From Vombatus ursinus (taxonomy: Eukaryota > Chordata > Mammalia > Diprotodontia > Vombatidae), in assembly GCF_900497805.2 (NCBI RefSeq), contig NW_020949602.1, forward strand, positions 8,547,790 through 8,611,789: 64,000 bases of DNA. The letters run 5' to 3'. Position 1 is the first letter of the stretch, and each line of letters begins with the position of its first letter. The position numbers and the translations under genes were made by a program. Under the pieces are notes generated by a model. That model was given only the letters and a program-made list of their open reading frames with translations. It had not been told where the DNA came from and made no database searches. Shown in pieces: positions 23,300 through 34,745 of this stretch.

Positions 23300-23930
23300 G
23301 TTCATTCACCCTACACACAGCAGGATTGTAGAATCTCAGAGGCTGTCTACTCTAGTCCAACACATTCTGTACCCTCCACTATATTCTCCACAAGTGGCCA
23401 TCCAGTCTCAGCTTCCAGACTTCTAGTAAGAGTGAACTCACTACCTCACCAGAAAATCCATTCTGCTTTGGTAAAAATGTGGTTGAGCCCCTCTTTAAAT
23501 GCCTTCAAGGGGCAGCTAGGTGGCACAGTGGATAGAGCACCAGCCCGGAAGTCAGGAGGACCTGAGTTCAAATCCGGCCTCAGGCTAAACACTTGACACT
23601 AGCTGTGTGACCCTGGGCAGGTCACTTAATCCCAATTGCCTAAAAAAGAAAAAAAAATGCTTTCAGGAGTCTGGAGCTCACTGTTACCCATGACAATCCG
23701 TTCCCTTTTCAGACAGCTCTTCCTATCTTGGAGGTTTCTCTTTGTATTTAGATGAAACCTGACTCCCTTTCCCTTCTCTACATTGGTCCTAGTTTTCCCC
23801 TCCAGTGGAGAGAGCCACCCAGCATATTTTATCCCTTCCATAAACATTATAGCCCTTCAGATGCTTGAAGGCAGCCATCATGGTGCCCTGGGTCCTCTTT
23901 TCTCCAGTCTAAATGTCTCCCAGTTCTTCT
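23300..23930 (-). repeat. CR1/L3-like LINE 3' end, split by a SINE
   Basis: Reverse complement of the CR1/L3-like 3' region: 'agtccaacacattctgtacc', 'tccagtctcagcttccagac', 'gaactcactacctcaccaga'. It is interrupted at 23509-23654 by a SINE and resumes with 'cagctcttcctatcttgga', 'cccttcagatgcttgaaggc', 'agtctaaatgtctcccagtt'. Confidence 0.78.
23497..23666 (+). mobile_element. WSINE-like marsupial SINE with target duplication
   Basis: tRNA-derived SINE: 'ggggcagctaggtggcacag', 'tggatagagcaccagcccgg', 'gacctgagttcaaatccggc', 'gtgtgaccctgggcaggtca', 'cccaattgcc' and an A-rich tail. Flanked by a diverged 12-bp duplication, aaatgccttcaa (23497-23508) and aaatgctttcag (23655-23666), showing insertion by L1-type retrotransposition into an older CR1/L3 piece. 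Confidence 0.9.
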
Positions 23931-23939
23931 AATTGATCA

Positions 23940-24035
23940 ACCAGTCAAGCAACAAACATTTATTAACCACCTGCTGTATACCAGGCTGGTGCAAGGTGTT
24001 AGGGTTATGACCCCTGACCTCAAGGAGCTTCCATT
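23940..24035 (+). repeat. Unassigned ancient repeat, head
   Basis: 'aacaaacatttattaaccac', 'cctgctgtataccaggctgg', 'cctcaaggagcttccattct'. Confidence 0.8.
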
Positions 24036-24099
24036 CTGTTATTGATCTTATTCAATAGGGTGTTTAACCTCTCCATTATCCTCAGCACTCTCACCAAAT

Positions 24100-24345
24100 C
24101 AAGGAATTTGAAAGTTGGAAAGTCCCTCATTGGCCATCTAATTCAGCACATGTCTGGGATACACAGGAGGCACCTAATCAATGCTTGTCGGCGGACTGAC
24201 TTCATGAAAGGTGGTCTGTCCAGGCTCTGCATGAAGATCTCCCACCACCTCCTGAGGCAGCCCAGTCCATTGTTAACAATTCTGATTGTTAGACTATGTG
24301 GCCTAGATGCATTCCAGGTGGTCAGGACATCATCTTCCTTTCTGA
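24100..24345 (-). repeat. SINE/CR1-like mixed remnants
   Basis: 'ttggaaagtccctcattggc' and 'catctaattcagcacatgtc' suggest an old SINE 3' end. 'gctctgcatgaagatctccc', 'ctgaggcagcccagtccat' and 'acaattctgattgttag' are CR1/L3-like in reverse complement. Confidence 0.6.
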
Positions 24346-24374
24346 CCTTTAGTCCTTTCTACATGAGACAGGTA

Positions 24375-24515
24375 GGATCATAGTTCTAAAGATGGAAGTC
24401 ATTTAACCCAATACTCTCATTTTATAGATAAGGAAACTAAGGCCGGGGAGGTTGGAATTTGACCAAGGTCATAGAGTTCATAAGGATTCAAACCCAGGTC
24501 TTCTGACTCCAAAGG
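24375..24515 (-). repeat. MIR-like SINE
   Basis: 'gataaggaaactaaggccgg', 'ttcaaacccaggtcttctga'. Confidence 0.8.
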
Positions 24516-24919
24516 AATCATCCTTTTCTATATTAAACTCCCAAAGTCTGTCTTTGGATTTCAGCCACTGTCCCATTTTCCCTCCTGAGAAACACTGAGC
24601 CCATCTCCATTTATGTGAATCCATAGCCCATCCCAAAGCTTTGCAGTGGTCCCTTCCTTTGGGTTTATGACATGACTGTCAGGAGACAGTATGGGGCCCC
24701 ATCTCACCAGTAACTGGATTAGCCTGTTGGGAAGTTTCTCTCAAATGATTGGAACCCTCATTTTGTTCCAGAAGATGTGTGAAAGTGAGACTGAAGTGCT
24801 AACTCATGTCTGCGAGGAAAATGTCAGCTAGGAACAATTTTTAGTTTAAACCATCCCTAAACTTTATGGTTTGGGCAAAGTAGCCAAAAAAACGCCTTTG
24901 TGTGAATTGGAAACTCACT

Positions 24920-25085
24920 GAATCAAAGGTTTATAACTAGGAAAGGCCCTGAAGAGCATCTGGTTCAACCCTTCTCATTTTACAGATGAGGAGACAAAGA
25001 TCCAGATGGCTGAGAAGAAGCAGGGGTAGGAACTGAACTGGGTTCCTCTGACTTCCAACCCCAGCCCTTTGTCTGTTGCATAAGA
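24920..25085 (-). repeat. MIR-like SINE
   Basis: 'catctggttcaacccttctc', 'acagatgaggagacaaagat', then a decayed head with 'cctctgacttccaacccc'. Confidence 0.75.
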
Positions 25086-25239
25086 TTGAATCCTGAAAAG
25101 CAAGAGAGAAAGAGGACTCCACAGGGAGGGAAGAAACCCAGATTGTTGTCCCGGTTCATCTGCTTATCTCCCCTGGGACTCCTCCGTAGAAGGAGGAAGA
25201 CAAAATGATCCCCAAGTTCAGAATGAGGAGCATTGAGTG

Positions 25240-25410
25240 TGAGTGGCTGAGAGGCAGATCTCTGGAGGGAAGGGAAAGAAAATTTCCTAGAGTTGCTAGA
25301 AGTGGCATAGGATTGCCTTGGAAGGGGGTGACTTCTCCTTTCCTGGAAGTCTTCAAGCAGATGCTTGTGGGGAGTGTGATAAAGGGAATTCCTTTTCCCA
25401 TGTCACTAGT
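25240..25410 (+). repeat. CR1/L3-like LINE 3' fragment
   Basis: 'ctggaagtcttcaagcagat', 'gcttgtggggagtgtgataa', 'agggaattccttttcc' resemble the 3' end at 31290-31735. Confidence 0.65.
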
Positions 25411-25459
25411 TGACCTCTGAGTGCTTCCCAGTTCAGAAGCCCTAGGAGCCCAAAAGCTG

Positions 25460-25615
25460 AGATTCAGCAAGCATTTCTTATGTACCTACTATGTGCCAGG
25501 CACTGTGCTAGGCATTGAGGATAGAAAAACAAAAGAAAAAGAAAACCAGCCCTGCCCTCAGAAAACTTATACTCTACTGAAGAGATCCAGACACATATAA
25601 CTAAATCTAAAATAT
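25460..25615 (+). repeat. Unassigned ancient repeat, head
   Basis: 'agcaagcatttcttatgtac', 'ctactatgtgccaggcactg', 'cctgccctcagaaaac'. Confidence 0.85.
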
Positions 25616-25644
25616 ATATAAAAAGTAACAATAATAGTTTATTG

Positions 25645-25995
25645 TTGTTAACAGTAACAGTAACTAGCATTTAAGTGCTTTCAAGTTTGCAAAGCTCTTT
25701 ACCAGGGCTGTCTCATCTGATCCTCACAACAACCCTGGGAGGTAGGTGCTATTAATCCAAATTATGATGATGGTGATGATTAGCATTTATTAAGTGCCTT
25801 AAAGTGTGCAAAGCACTTTACAGATTTTCACATTCGATCCTTATAACAACGCTGAGCAATAGGTGCTATTATCACCCTCATTTTACAGATAAGGAAACTG
25901 AGGCAGGAGTTAAGTGACTTACCACAGTTAGTAAGTATCCGAGGCCAGATTTGAACTCAGATCTTTCTGATTCCAGATCTAGTAGCCATTAAAAT
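25645..25995 (-). repeat. Two SINE copies in the same orientation
   Basis: 25660-25755: 'caagtttgcaaagctcttta' to 'gggaggtaggtgctatta'. 25765-25990: a 'gatgatggtgatgat' tail, then 'gtgcaaagcactttacagat', 'ataaggaaactgaggcagga', 'agatttgaactcagatcttt'. The second is longer. Confidence 0.85.
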
Positions 25996-26279
25996 CACTT
26001 TTAATGGAAGATTGGGGAATTGCTGATAGCTGGAGAATCAGGAAAGGTGTCCTGTAAAAGATGGCATTGGAGCCAAATCAGGAATGGCATTAGGAATTCC
26101 AAAAAGTGGAGGAGAAGAGAGAGCCGTGTCTGGGGTTCGGCATCTTGGGGATCAGCACGTCCCCCAAAGCCAAGGTATAGACCACGTCAGCCTCATTGAG
26201 AGGAGAAATGTTGTCAGGCATTTACCCTTGGGGTCAGAGAAGTTATCTTTAATAAAATACTTCCACATATGAAGGCGGG

Positions 26280-26640
26280 TAAGAAAACAGCATGGTTTTT
26301 ACTAATTGCACTCCTAAGTAAACTGACCTATCATTACATTGTCACAAAGAGTGACGCTGAGCAGAGACGCCCCGCTAATCCTGAGCAGATAAGTATTTAA
26401 TGTAATTAGACAGACACTGTCTCTTTGTTACTTGGCGCATTAATCACCAGGAAAAGTCCAACTTTCCCCGAGATGGGTTTTTTTCCCTCGTTTTGATATG
26501 TCATTGTTGTGAGAAAACCTCTCATTTTGTCAAGATATTGTGCTTGGGAAAATGACAGACGTAGCTAGGAGATGTAATAGGATCCTTCTCAGCTTGATTT
26601 CCAGACGGGCAGCTGGGAGGACTGCATTAGCAAGCTTTTG
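26280..26640. promoter_or_regulatory. Repeat-free block, candidate enhancer
   Basis: About 360 bp with no repeat signature and many homeodomain-like words: 'actaattgcactcc', 'gtatttaatgtaattag', 'gcgcattaatcacc'. A short inverted pair, AGACA (26408-26412) and TGTCT (26418-26422), is followed by CTTTGTTA, a SOX/TCF-like word. Looks like conserved developmental regulatory DNA; only inferred. Confidence 0.4.
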
Positions 26641-26644
26641 ACAG

Positions 26645-26770
26645 TCGAGAGACGGGCATTCATAAGTACCTACTATGTTCCAAATACTGGGCTAGGCCCT
26701 AGAGATGCGATTACAAAAGGGAAGCAGACCCTCCCTTCAAGGAACTTCCACCCTACCAGGAGGCTGCATC
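26645..26770 (+). repeat. Unassigned ancient repeat, head
   Basis: 'cataagtacctactatgttc', 'ccctcccttcaaggaacttc'. Confidence 0.8.
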
Positions 26771-26839
26771 CGGGTCACTGATACGTCCATACTGGATACG
26801 TCCACAGTAACACACAACAACAGCAGAGCATCTTCATTG

Positions 26840-27165
26840 GCCACCCCCCACCCTGTGTGTGGAACACCGTTCTTCCTCACCCTGCCTCCTGCCTTCCCTG
26901 GCTTCCTTCAAGCCCCAGCCACAATCCCACCTTCTACAGGAAGCCTTTCCTACCCCCACCCCGCAATGTCCCTCTGTCGATTATGTCCTGTTTATCCTGT
27001 ATCTGTCTTGTGTTTTTACACATTTGTTTACGTGTTGTGTCCCCATTAAACTGTAAGCTCCTTGAGGGCAGAACTGCCTTTTGTCTTTCTGTGTGCCCCC
27101 AGCACCTAGCACAGTGCCTGGCACATAGGAAGGGCTTAATAAACGTTTACTGACTGCTGGTTGTG
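26840..27165 (+). repeat. L2 LINE 3' end
   Basis: 'ttccttcaagccccagccac', 'aatcccaccttctacaggaa', 'taagctccttgagggcagaa', 'agcacctagcacagtgcctg', 'aagggcttaataaacg'. Well preserved. Confidence 0.88.
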
Positions 27166-27559
27166 AGGGGAGGCATTAACAATAGGGGAAATTAGATGTG
27201 TCTTGATGAGTAACTCTTGAAATGAGCTTTGGAGGGTGAACTAGAGATTCCAAGAATCAGATGGGAGAAGGGAGAGAATTCCAGGCATAGGGTTATGGCA
27301 TGGAGGTGGTAGATAAGATGCTGTGTATAGGAAACAAACAAGCAGGTCAGTTAATCTGGGAACGTAGAATGTGAGAAGGGAAGTAAGGTGGAGTCGACCT
27401 GAAGAAGCTGGCTTATGAGAGACTTTCCGTGCCAAACAAGGCTGCTGCATGTTGCCTTGGGTTCAAATCCTGTGTCTCTCTGTAAAATAAAGGTCTCTCT
27501 CTTTGCCTCCCAGGATGCAGTTTTCCAGAGCTTTCATGACTCTAGATGGTGTCCAGAGT

Positions 27560-27820
27560 TCCTTTCACTGAATCAGAAAGAGGAAGGAAGGGGAAAGAGA
27601 TAGGGAGAGATCAAGAGACAGAAACAGAAGGGAGGAAGGGAGGAAGAGNNNNNNNNNNGGAGAGATATGGAAGGTGGGAGAGACAGACAGGGGCAGAGAC
27701 AAAAAGACAAGAGAAACTTAGAGGGAATGAGAGAGAGGAAGAGAGATATGAGAAGGGTAAAAGGGGGGGAGGGCTTGAGAGTGGGGAAGAGGGAAGGAGA
27801 AAAGAAGGAAGAAAGACCTA
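27560..27820. repeat. Purine-rich (GA/GGAA) tract containing an assembly gap
   Basis: Almost pure A/G on the + strand, with a run of exactly ten N at 27649-27658. The gap lies inside the low-complexity repeat, so true length is unknown. The long open frame through it is meaningless. Confidence 0.95.
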
Positions 27821-27834
27821 TTTCTGTGAACCAT

Positions 27835-28320
27835 CTCACGTTGAAATGATGAAATATGTTGCCCCCTTCCAGCTTTCGCAGGCACTGCCTCCTTTTGAAA
27901 TGAATTTGCTTGTGGCAGGGGCTCTGACCTGCCGTGTCGTTATAAAGTGCTTTCAATATGGATCGCTGCACAACTGTATCTTCCTACTTTCCCTGTGACT
28001 CAAAGGCCTTTGAAGGAAAAGAATGGAGTTTATTGAGGGTTGCCAGGCAGACTTCACTAGGTAACAGGTGGAGGTCACGGTGGTTTATTTGTGGGGAAGA
28101 ACGTCGTGCAGAGATGAGAAATCAAAAGCTCTACCATAATAAGGTTTCAGAGGAAAATGCTGACAGGGCCCAGTGTCGATTCCAGCTGACAGAACCTTTT
28201 CTAGTGATCATTACTTGATTTCACAGTTCAAGCAATTTTAAGAGGCTTAAAATTATATTTCTCTCCTCTCTACAATGTTTCAATCATTTTCTAATTTTTA
28301 CTTGAAATAAAGTTGGGGCA
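27835..28320. other. Repeat-free block
   Basis: About 480 bp with no repeat signature, following the purine tract. 'cgttataaagtgctttcaat' and 'ctttgaaggaaaagaatgg' are TCF/LEF-like or SINE-like by chance. May be conserved non-coding DNA. No gene seen. Confidence 0.3.
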
Positions 28321-28921
28321 CTCACGGAGTATCGAAGGCCTGTGTGGCCTCCTCGGTAAAGTCTAATATGAGGCAGGTCTACCCAGGGGCCTTACATAGC
28401 TTTGCCCTGAGACCACTTCTCTTCTGGCTTCAGTATCCCAGTGGATTTGATAACCTTGTTTTGGATCCTGTGTTGTTAACATTCAATCAGTGCAAACTGA
28501 CTTTGATTCATTTTCCTTGATGAGGGCCATGATCCCTCTATTGAAATAGATCTCAACCCATCCATCTCATTTTCTCATCTGGGGGACTCTCCTCCCTGTC
28601 TTCCCATAAACACTCTACGAGGGGTGCACCCACCATCCTAGGAGTCTTCCTGTGCAGCGCCTGGCACTGAATGGGTATCAGTGCAGTCCATGGGCCATCT
28701 AGGATTTATCTCTCCAGATATTTGATCATCTTCTCTCTCGTCTTCATGCTAAATATGCATAGTTTTCAAGTTTCATCACCTAGATAACCCAGCTACTTAA
28801 CAAATTTGATTTTTCATGTTTTGCCTGAAACATTAGTAATTATATCTATCTCACCTGCAAAGGCAGAAACTAACCATTCACAAATGTAGTGGTAATGATG
28901 GTTATGGAATGACTATGATGG

Positions 28922-29160
28922 TAGAGGCAGCCATAGTGTGGTAGGTAGAGAGCCAGCCGTGGAGCCCGGAAAACCTGAGTTCCAGTCCTGCCTCTGACAC
29001 ATGCTGACTTTGTGACTCTGGGCAAGTCACTTAATCCCTTAGTGTTCTAGGCAAATGTCTAAGATTATAAATTCCAGAGAATGAACCAACCCGAATTGGT
29101 AGGGAGAGCCTCCTTATCAAGAAGTTCTCTATATCAAGGAAATTACAGATTCATGACCTA
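28922..29160 (+). repeat. Marsupial SINE with 'ctaagattataaatt' 3' module
   Basis: tRNA-like head 'ggcagccatagtgtggtagg', 'tgagttccagtcctgcctct', 'gactctgggcaagtcactta', then a 3' unit 'ggcaaatgtctaagattata', 'ttggtagggagagcctcc' that recurs at 34195, 35190 and 35395. Confidence 0.82.
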
Positions 29161-29164
29161 TCTC

Positions 29165-29199
29165 TGGTGGTGGTGGTGGTGGTGGTGGTGGTGGTGGTG

Positions 29200-29255
<56 letters not shown>

Positions 29256-29270
29256 CATGGTAGTAGTAGT
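29165..29270. repeat. Compound (TGG)n-(AGT)n microsatellite
   Basis: About 15 TGG units (29165-29210) followed by about 15 AGT units (29211-29255) and a broken coda. Confidence 0.97.
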
Positions 29271-29697
29271 ATATAGATGTCATCCCCATTATTTAGGAAC
29301 AAGCCTCTCTTCTTCAGTCATAGGTTTGGGGGACAATTAACTTTCTAGCATGAGAAGCTGGGATTTGATTTTTTCAATCCTCATTCAAAAAACGAACTAA
29401 CTCCAGTCCCCAAAGGACCATATCTTTGTAGTCAGTGACAGAGACGTCGGACATCTCAGCACCAAAGTGTTATTTAAAACCTTCGTTTTGCATGAGGACT
29501 GAAACCTCTTATGGCCCCAAAAACAGTAAAGTTCACACCAGATTGTTTCCCAAGTTTCTTCTACACAGGACCCTTTGGTTTATTTAATCATTAAATTTTA
29601 AAAGGGAAAAACAAAAGTCAAGTAGACCTCCAGAATGAGGTGAGATTCTGCTGTCCTCAGCACTGCTTTCACCAGCCTGCCCGACCTTATCTCCTGT

Positions 29698-29715
29698 CCC
29701 CCCCCCCCCCCCCCC
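29698..29715. repeat. Poly-C run
   Basis: An uninterrupted run of C near 18 bases, then GCC. A site where sequencing errors are likely. Confidence 0.95.
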
Positions 29716-29779
29716 GCCAGGGTTTTGCTCTTAAGATAACCACACAGTTCTATTAAAAGCAGGTGTTGGGTAACCATAT

Positions 29780-29885
29780 TTGTCATAGGATTTAGAGATG
29801 GAAAGAGACCTTGAATATCATTTAATTCAAGTCCCTCAGTTTGCAGAGGAGGAAACTGAGTCACATTATAGTCTTTGGTTTCCCT
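29780..29885 (-). repeat. SINE fragment
   Basis: 'catttaattcaagtccctc', 'agaggaggaaactgagtcac'. Confidence 0.75.
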
Positions 29886-30119
29886 GAGGCATATAGTATA
29901 AAAGCCAGTTTACCTGAGAGATCCTCCCTCCCTCCACCTGTGACCTGCTAGTATCGTTTCACTGCTCATCAAAATGGTGCCTCATGCTCTAGTTCTCTCT
30001 AGCCCCTGTCTGCTCTGTGTCTGAGCAAGTTTTGAAATATATCTCTGGATGATCCTCAGTTTAATTTACTTGGAATCATTCCTGGTCCTGATCAACATGA
30101 GGCTATATTGGGCTCAAAT

Positions 30120-30300
30120 GAATCTTTGGTCACAGAATGAGTTTAGAAGGAACCTTCACAGTCATCCATTCCAAGCTCTGAGTTCCATATTGGTCAAATG
30201 ATGTATCCAAGCTCACCCAGGTATCAGATATCAGAGCTAGAATCTGAACCCAGGGCCTCTGCCTCCAAAGTTAGCTCTCCTGCCATTGCCCTCACATAAA
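30120..30300 (-). repeat. MIR-like SINE, worn
   Basis: 'aggaaccttcacagtcatcc', 'gctagaatctgaacccaggg', 'cctctgcctccaaag'. Confidence 0.65.
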
Positions 30301-31289
30301 ACAGCCATCAGAATCCAAACAACAAAATATTTACTGGTAACCTGCTGTGTCTCACGTCACTGTACAAGTTCAGTGTTAGGTGCCATCTGTGCTTTCCCAG
30401 TAATTTTACCCTCAGGGACTTTCTGTAAATTGACCCTTCCTTGATTGAACTTAAATCCATAGGAACAAGTTTGGGGGTCTTGGGTTTCCTCATGAAAATG
30501 CAGGTATATTCATTCTTGCCATGCCACTGGGATTTCTGTGTATGCCCTGAAAGCATAGGAAGCTCCCAAGAGACAGAAGACTTTCCCCGCTGGCATAGAG
30601 ACCCAATTGTTGTTGGGGGAAAAAAAGATGGACCCCCTTGGAAAACTTTTCATTTCACTTTTTTCTGAATAATCCATGCCCATCTCATTTCCAAATCATC
30701 CTTTCAAAACTTAAAGAAACCATAGGTGTCACAAGGCCCTTTCTGTCACTCAGAGCTTAATTTGTAGGACCTTAATTTGTTTGTAGGGGTAGGGGAACCC
30801 TTTTAGACATGCGTTAAGTAGTAGTGAACAGATAAACCTTGGGACCCAGATTTAAGTCTCATTTTGTTCTTACCATCGTCAAAATGATTTTAAAACATTT
30901 TCATGTTGTAGCCAAGGTCAGGCTGAATATTTTACTCTGCTTATATCACTTGAGGCTATTAGTCACTGCCATTAGAATAAATAACATTAGGATAGATGGT
31001 GTTTTTACAACATTGAGACTAAGAAACCCCAGTGGGTATGGTTGATGAATGAGACCATTTGCATCTTACCAGAACCTCCTTCTATAAATTTCTATACACA
31101 AAGAATCACAGAATTGTTCCAAATGGTCACCATCATCACCTTGACCTAAGACCATTGGCTGTGGTCTTTCAAGGGGTCTGCCAGCAGTGTTATATGACAG
31201 CCAATGAAAAAGCTAATGGGATCATGCCCTACATTGGGAAAAGTCTGGAAGCCAAGACTAACTAAAGAAGAGATGGTCATTCTGTTTTC

Positions 31290-31735
31290 TGCCCTGGTCA
31301 AAAATAGCTGGCGTGTTGTATTCAGTTCTAGGCAACAGAATTTATAGAGGACTTTGATAAACTTCAAAGTGTCTAGAGGAGGAGGGCAGCTGCTTGGTAA
31401 AAGGCCTTGAGTTGATATCAAGATTGATGGAAGGAGCTGAGGGTGTTAATGTGGAAAGGAGAGGTCTCATAGGGGATATGAGAGATGCCTTCAAGTATCA
31501 GGTGAAAGAGTGTGCTGTGGAGAAAGGATTTGACCTGCCCTGTTTGACCCCCGAAGTCAGAACCAGGAGTAACGTGTGGATATTGCAGAAGGTCAGAACT
31601 AGGCTTGAAATCAGGAAAAACTTGTGAATTAGAGCTGACCCAAAGTAGACCAGGCCACCTTAGGAGAACATGGCCTTCCCTTCCCTAGAGGTCTTCAAGC
31701 AAAGGGTGGCTGACCGGCTGGATTTAAGAGTGATC
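31290..31735 (+). repeat. CR1/L3-like LINE 3' region, best copy
   Basis: Ordered match to the CR1/L3-type 3' consensus: 'gtattcagttctaggcaac', 'aaagtgtctagaggaggagg', 'gagatgccttcaagtatcag', 'gtcagaaccaggagtaacgt', 'ggcttgaaatcaggaaaaac' and 'cctagaggtcttcaagcaaa'. Old, non-coding. Minus-strand or shorter copies lie at 18770, 23300, 39870, 40815 and 60640. Confidence 0.82.
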
Positions 31736-31877
31736 ATAATGATAGTGAAATCTTGCATTTAAATACCATCAGCGCCTTTTTAAAACATTCTCCTACCCTG
31801 GCAAGAATTCTGCCTTAGAGTCAGAAAGAGGATAATAAAGAGGAGGATGGCATCAATAATAATTCTTCCCAGAGGAG

Positions 31878-32000
31878 GAGGCATGACCTAGGATGGAGAG
31901 GACCAGCCTTGTTCTTAGGAAGACCAAGGTTCAGTCCCTCCATCTGACACAAGCTAGCTTTGTAACATGGTACTGCCACCCAGACTCTCTGGACCCCTTC
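31878..32000 (+). repeat. SINE fragment
   Basis: 'ggatggagaggaccagcctt', 'gaccaaggttcagtccctcc', 'aagctagctttgtaacatgg'. Confidence 0.6.
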
Positions 32001-32064
32001 CCCCTCAGCCCTCAAGAATGTCCATCTTTATAGCTCTTTGGGATCCTGGTTCAAACCCTCAGGA

Positions 32065-32190
32065 CTCCCAGAATCATAGAGGTAAAGCTAAAGTTACCTC
32101 ATGGCCCCTTTACTCCTAAGATGGCCAGCCCCCTCATTTCACCAATGAGGAAACTGAGGCCCAGGGCATAGAAGTAACTCACTAAAGGCC
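32065..32190 (-). repeat. SINE fragment
   Basis: 'cctcatttcaccaatgagg', 'aaactgaggcccagggcata'. Confidence 0.75.
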
Positions 32191-32354
32191 CCTGAATAAA
32201 TCATTTAAATGCTCCATCATCACTTTTGTCATTCATAAAATCAGACCAATTCTTGCACTATCTCCTTCGTAAGGAGTTTTGTAAACTTTAAAGACAAGTG
32301 GACATGGGGCTTTTTGAGGTGATTGTTACCATTTTTGTTATTGTTACTGTTCCC

Positions 32355-32480
32355 CTCATTTAGTAACCTTGTGCAAGTTGCTTGTGGTCTGTGGGCCTCA
32401 TTCTCTCTGTCTGGAAAACAGCCAGTTGAACTAAATGACCTCCTAGACCACTTCTCATTTCCATTGCTATGATCCTCAGT
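32355..32480 (+). repeat. MIR-like SINE, 3' half
   Basis: 'accttgtgcaagttgcttgt', 'gggcctcattctctctgtct', 'agttgaactaaatgacctcc'. Confidence 0.75.
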
Positions 32481-32517
32481 TGCTGGGAGATGCCATTTCC
32501 TCATCAGTGGAGTGAGA

Positions 32518-32586
32518 ATAGTAGTAATGATGATGATAAGGGTAATAACAAAAATAATAATAATAATAATTGCAATAATAATAACA
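32518..32586. repeat. (ATG/AAT)n microsatellite
   Basis: Mixed atg and aat units after a SINE-like 'gccatttcctcatcagtgg'. Likely a decayed SINE tail. Confidence 0.85.
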
Positions 32587-32614
32587 GCCCTACAGAGATC
32601 AAGAAACCAATTCC

Positions 32615-32720
32615 TCATAGAACAAGCATTTATTTAGTATCCACTATGTGCTAGGGCCTGGGGATATCCATACAATAAAAGAACCAGTGCCTAGGAAGTT
32701 TACGTTCTAATTAAAACGAG
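32615..32720 (+). repeat. Unassigned ancient repeat, head
   Basis: 'acaagcatttatttagtatc', 'cactatgtgctagggcctgg'. Confidence 0.75.
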
Positions 32721-33894
32721 ATAATGGGTGTAAAGCCCTTTGCAGACTTTAAATCACCTCTTCACTGTCCCTTGTCCTTGTCCTGGTTTCCACTCTCACA
32801 GATGGAAGAGATCTCAGAGGCCTGGCTCTCATCCTGCCCATCCCAGATTCTCTTGACAACCCCCCTCTCCCTTTCCCCTATGGCATCACACCCTTTCCCC
32901 TGCTCCTGCCTCTCTCTTCCTCCTCTGTCCCACCCCTTCATCTGGTTTGTAAACTGTAAAGTGCCCACAAGAGGCAAGCGATTATCATTTTCCTTGGATT
33001 CCAAGGCGGTGCCAAGCTCAGGCCCCACACCCTCAGCAGCTCCGTGGTGAGCCTCTCCAGGCAGCCTCGCCATTGAGCTTCAACATCAGACAAAAACGTG
33101 AGCTCTGCTGTTTTTGCCCAGGGTCCTTTCCTGAGCTTGGCATGACACAGGAGTGAAAAGTATAGTAACTGGAGTTATGGTGCGTGCCTCAGGAACTTTG
33201 AAGGAAGTTGGGCATGCTAGTTAAATCTTCTTGGTGGTGACTTGAATTACGTGACCGGCGCTCAGACAGCGGATAAGACAAGGTCTTGCTGACCTTAGCA
33301 GCATTTCCTGGGGTAATTTTCACAGAAGAATGAGTTTTTGAAAGATTCCTTCAACATCTTTGGTACTAACAGGATTTTTCCCCATTTTTATTCACCATCC
33401 AGCATTCCTTTCCATTGCCACCGCCTGTGGGAAATAATTGTATTTTACTGTGATCGGTTTAAGGGAAGTCCCCTCTGCCCATTAATATTTTAGCTCCTCT
33501 GTCTCTCTGAAAATAGGTCCCTTTCACTCTCCAACAAAGAGATGGGCTCCTCATTCTTGTCAAACCCAGGGATCTTTCTTCAGGACTTAGTTGTGGAATT
33601 GTTTTTATAAAAATATGGAAGTTTTCTTCATTTGGAGACTGAAATTAATTACTGGTGTGGGTTGAGTTTTTTTTTCCATTTCTTTTTTATTTCTTATTCA
33701 CAGCTGTGACTCACTTCAGTTCCGCGTGGGGCTGTGGGAAGTTGTTAACTAAAGACAGCTTTAAATCAGTGGTAGGGGGATTGGCTGAAAAGAAATGCCA
33801 ACTGTGAGCTGAAAAGAAAGGGACTCAGAATGGTTAGGTATGGGTAGAGAGAGGGCTTGGGGAGGGGCATTGGGATCATTTGCCTTTTGTGTCT

Positions 33895-33995
33895 TTTAGA
33901 GACAAATGTGGTTTAGGGAAAAGTGAGCTTGACCTGGGATAAGCAGATACCTGGGTTCAAATCCTGCCTTGGACACTAACAAATGATTTTGGTCA
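33895..33995 (+). repeat. MIR-like SINE head
   Basis: 'gtggtttagggaaaagtgag', 'atacctgggttcaaatcctg'. Confidence 0.75.
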
Positions 33996-34194
33996 GCTCC
34001 TAAAGCGCTGGAATGTCAATTTGATGGTTGATCAGGGGACAGAAACACAATACCCAAAGAAAGTTCTGACCCTATATTTTCACTTCTGCTCCTATAAAAT
34101 GCTCTGATTTTGGTTTATATTTAACTTAGTAATTATGCTTCTCATTGACTCAGTAAGAAAAGGTTCATGAATTTGGCTGTGACCTTTGTAAAAC

Positions 34195-34390
34195 TTTGAA
34201 AGGCAACATGATGACATGGACAGAGATGTGCCCTTGGAGACAGGAAGACTGGCCCCTGACACATTTTGACTGTGTGACCCTGGGAAAGTCACTTAACTTC
34301 CCAAGGGTCTAGATGAGGCTCTGATCTTCAGAGAAGGTGCCACCTGCACTGGTAAAGGGTGTTTCCCTATCTCAGTGAGATCCCCTGTCC
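34195..34390 (+). repeat. Marsupial SINE with 3' module
   Basis: 'tgtgaccctgggaaagtcac', 'ttaacttcccaagggtctag', 'gaaggtgccacctgcactgg'. Same type as 28922-29160. Confidence 0.78.
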
Positions 34391-34414
34391 AGCCCTCAGT
34401 CCTATTCCTCATCA

Positions 34415-34745
34415 TAATCCTTTTCGGCAGATGGTGAATTACTACTGCCATTTTACAAATAAAGACATCAAGGTTATGAAAGGTTAAGTGATCCTTGTGG
34501 TCATCCAGATTTTTAAGTCCTGACTCCCAAACCAGAATTTTTTCAGTTCATGAAATTGCTTCTCATACGATGCCAAGGTCCTGGATGTGAGTTCTGGTCT
34601 AGATGCTGCCACCTACAAATCACTTTGCATCTCTGAGGCTCAGTTTCCTGCGCTCCAAAGTAGGGATGGCGAAAGTTACACCGCCTACCTCCCAAGATGG
34701 TTTGAAGGAAGACAGTTTGTAAAATTTAAAGTCCCTTAAATTTGA
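34415..34745. repeat. Two SINE copies, opposite orientation
   Basis: 34415-34545 minus ('actgccattttacaaataaa', 'gttaagtgatccttgtggtc'). 34570-34745 plus ('ggctcagtttcctgcgctcc', 'accgcctacctcccaagatg'). Confidence 0.75.

Noticed and set aside
23509-23600. tRNA gene (A/B-box-like sequence)
   Set aside because: It is the tRNA-derived head of a SINE; no cloverleaf with an intact acceptor stem.
27546-27998. 150-codon frame crossing the N run
   Set aside because: Purine-rich simple repeat with an assembly gap; reading frame across the gap is unknown.
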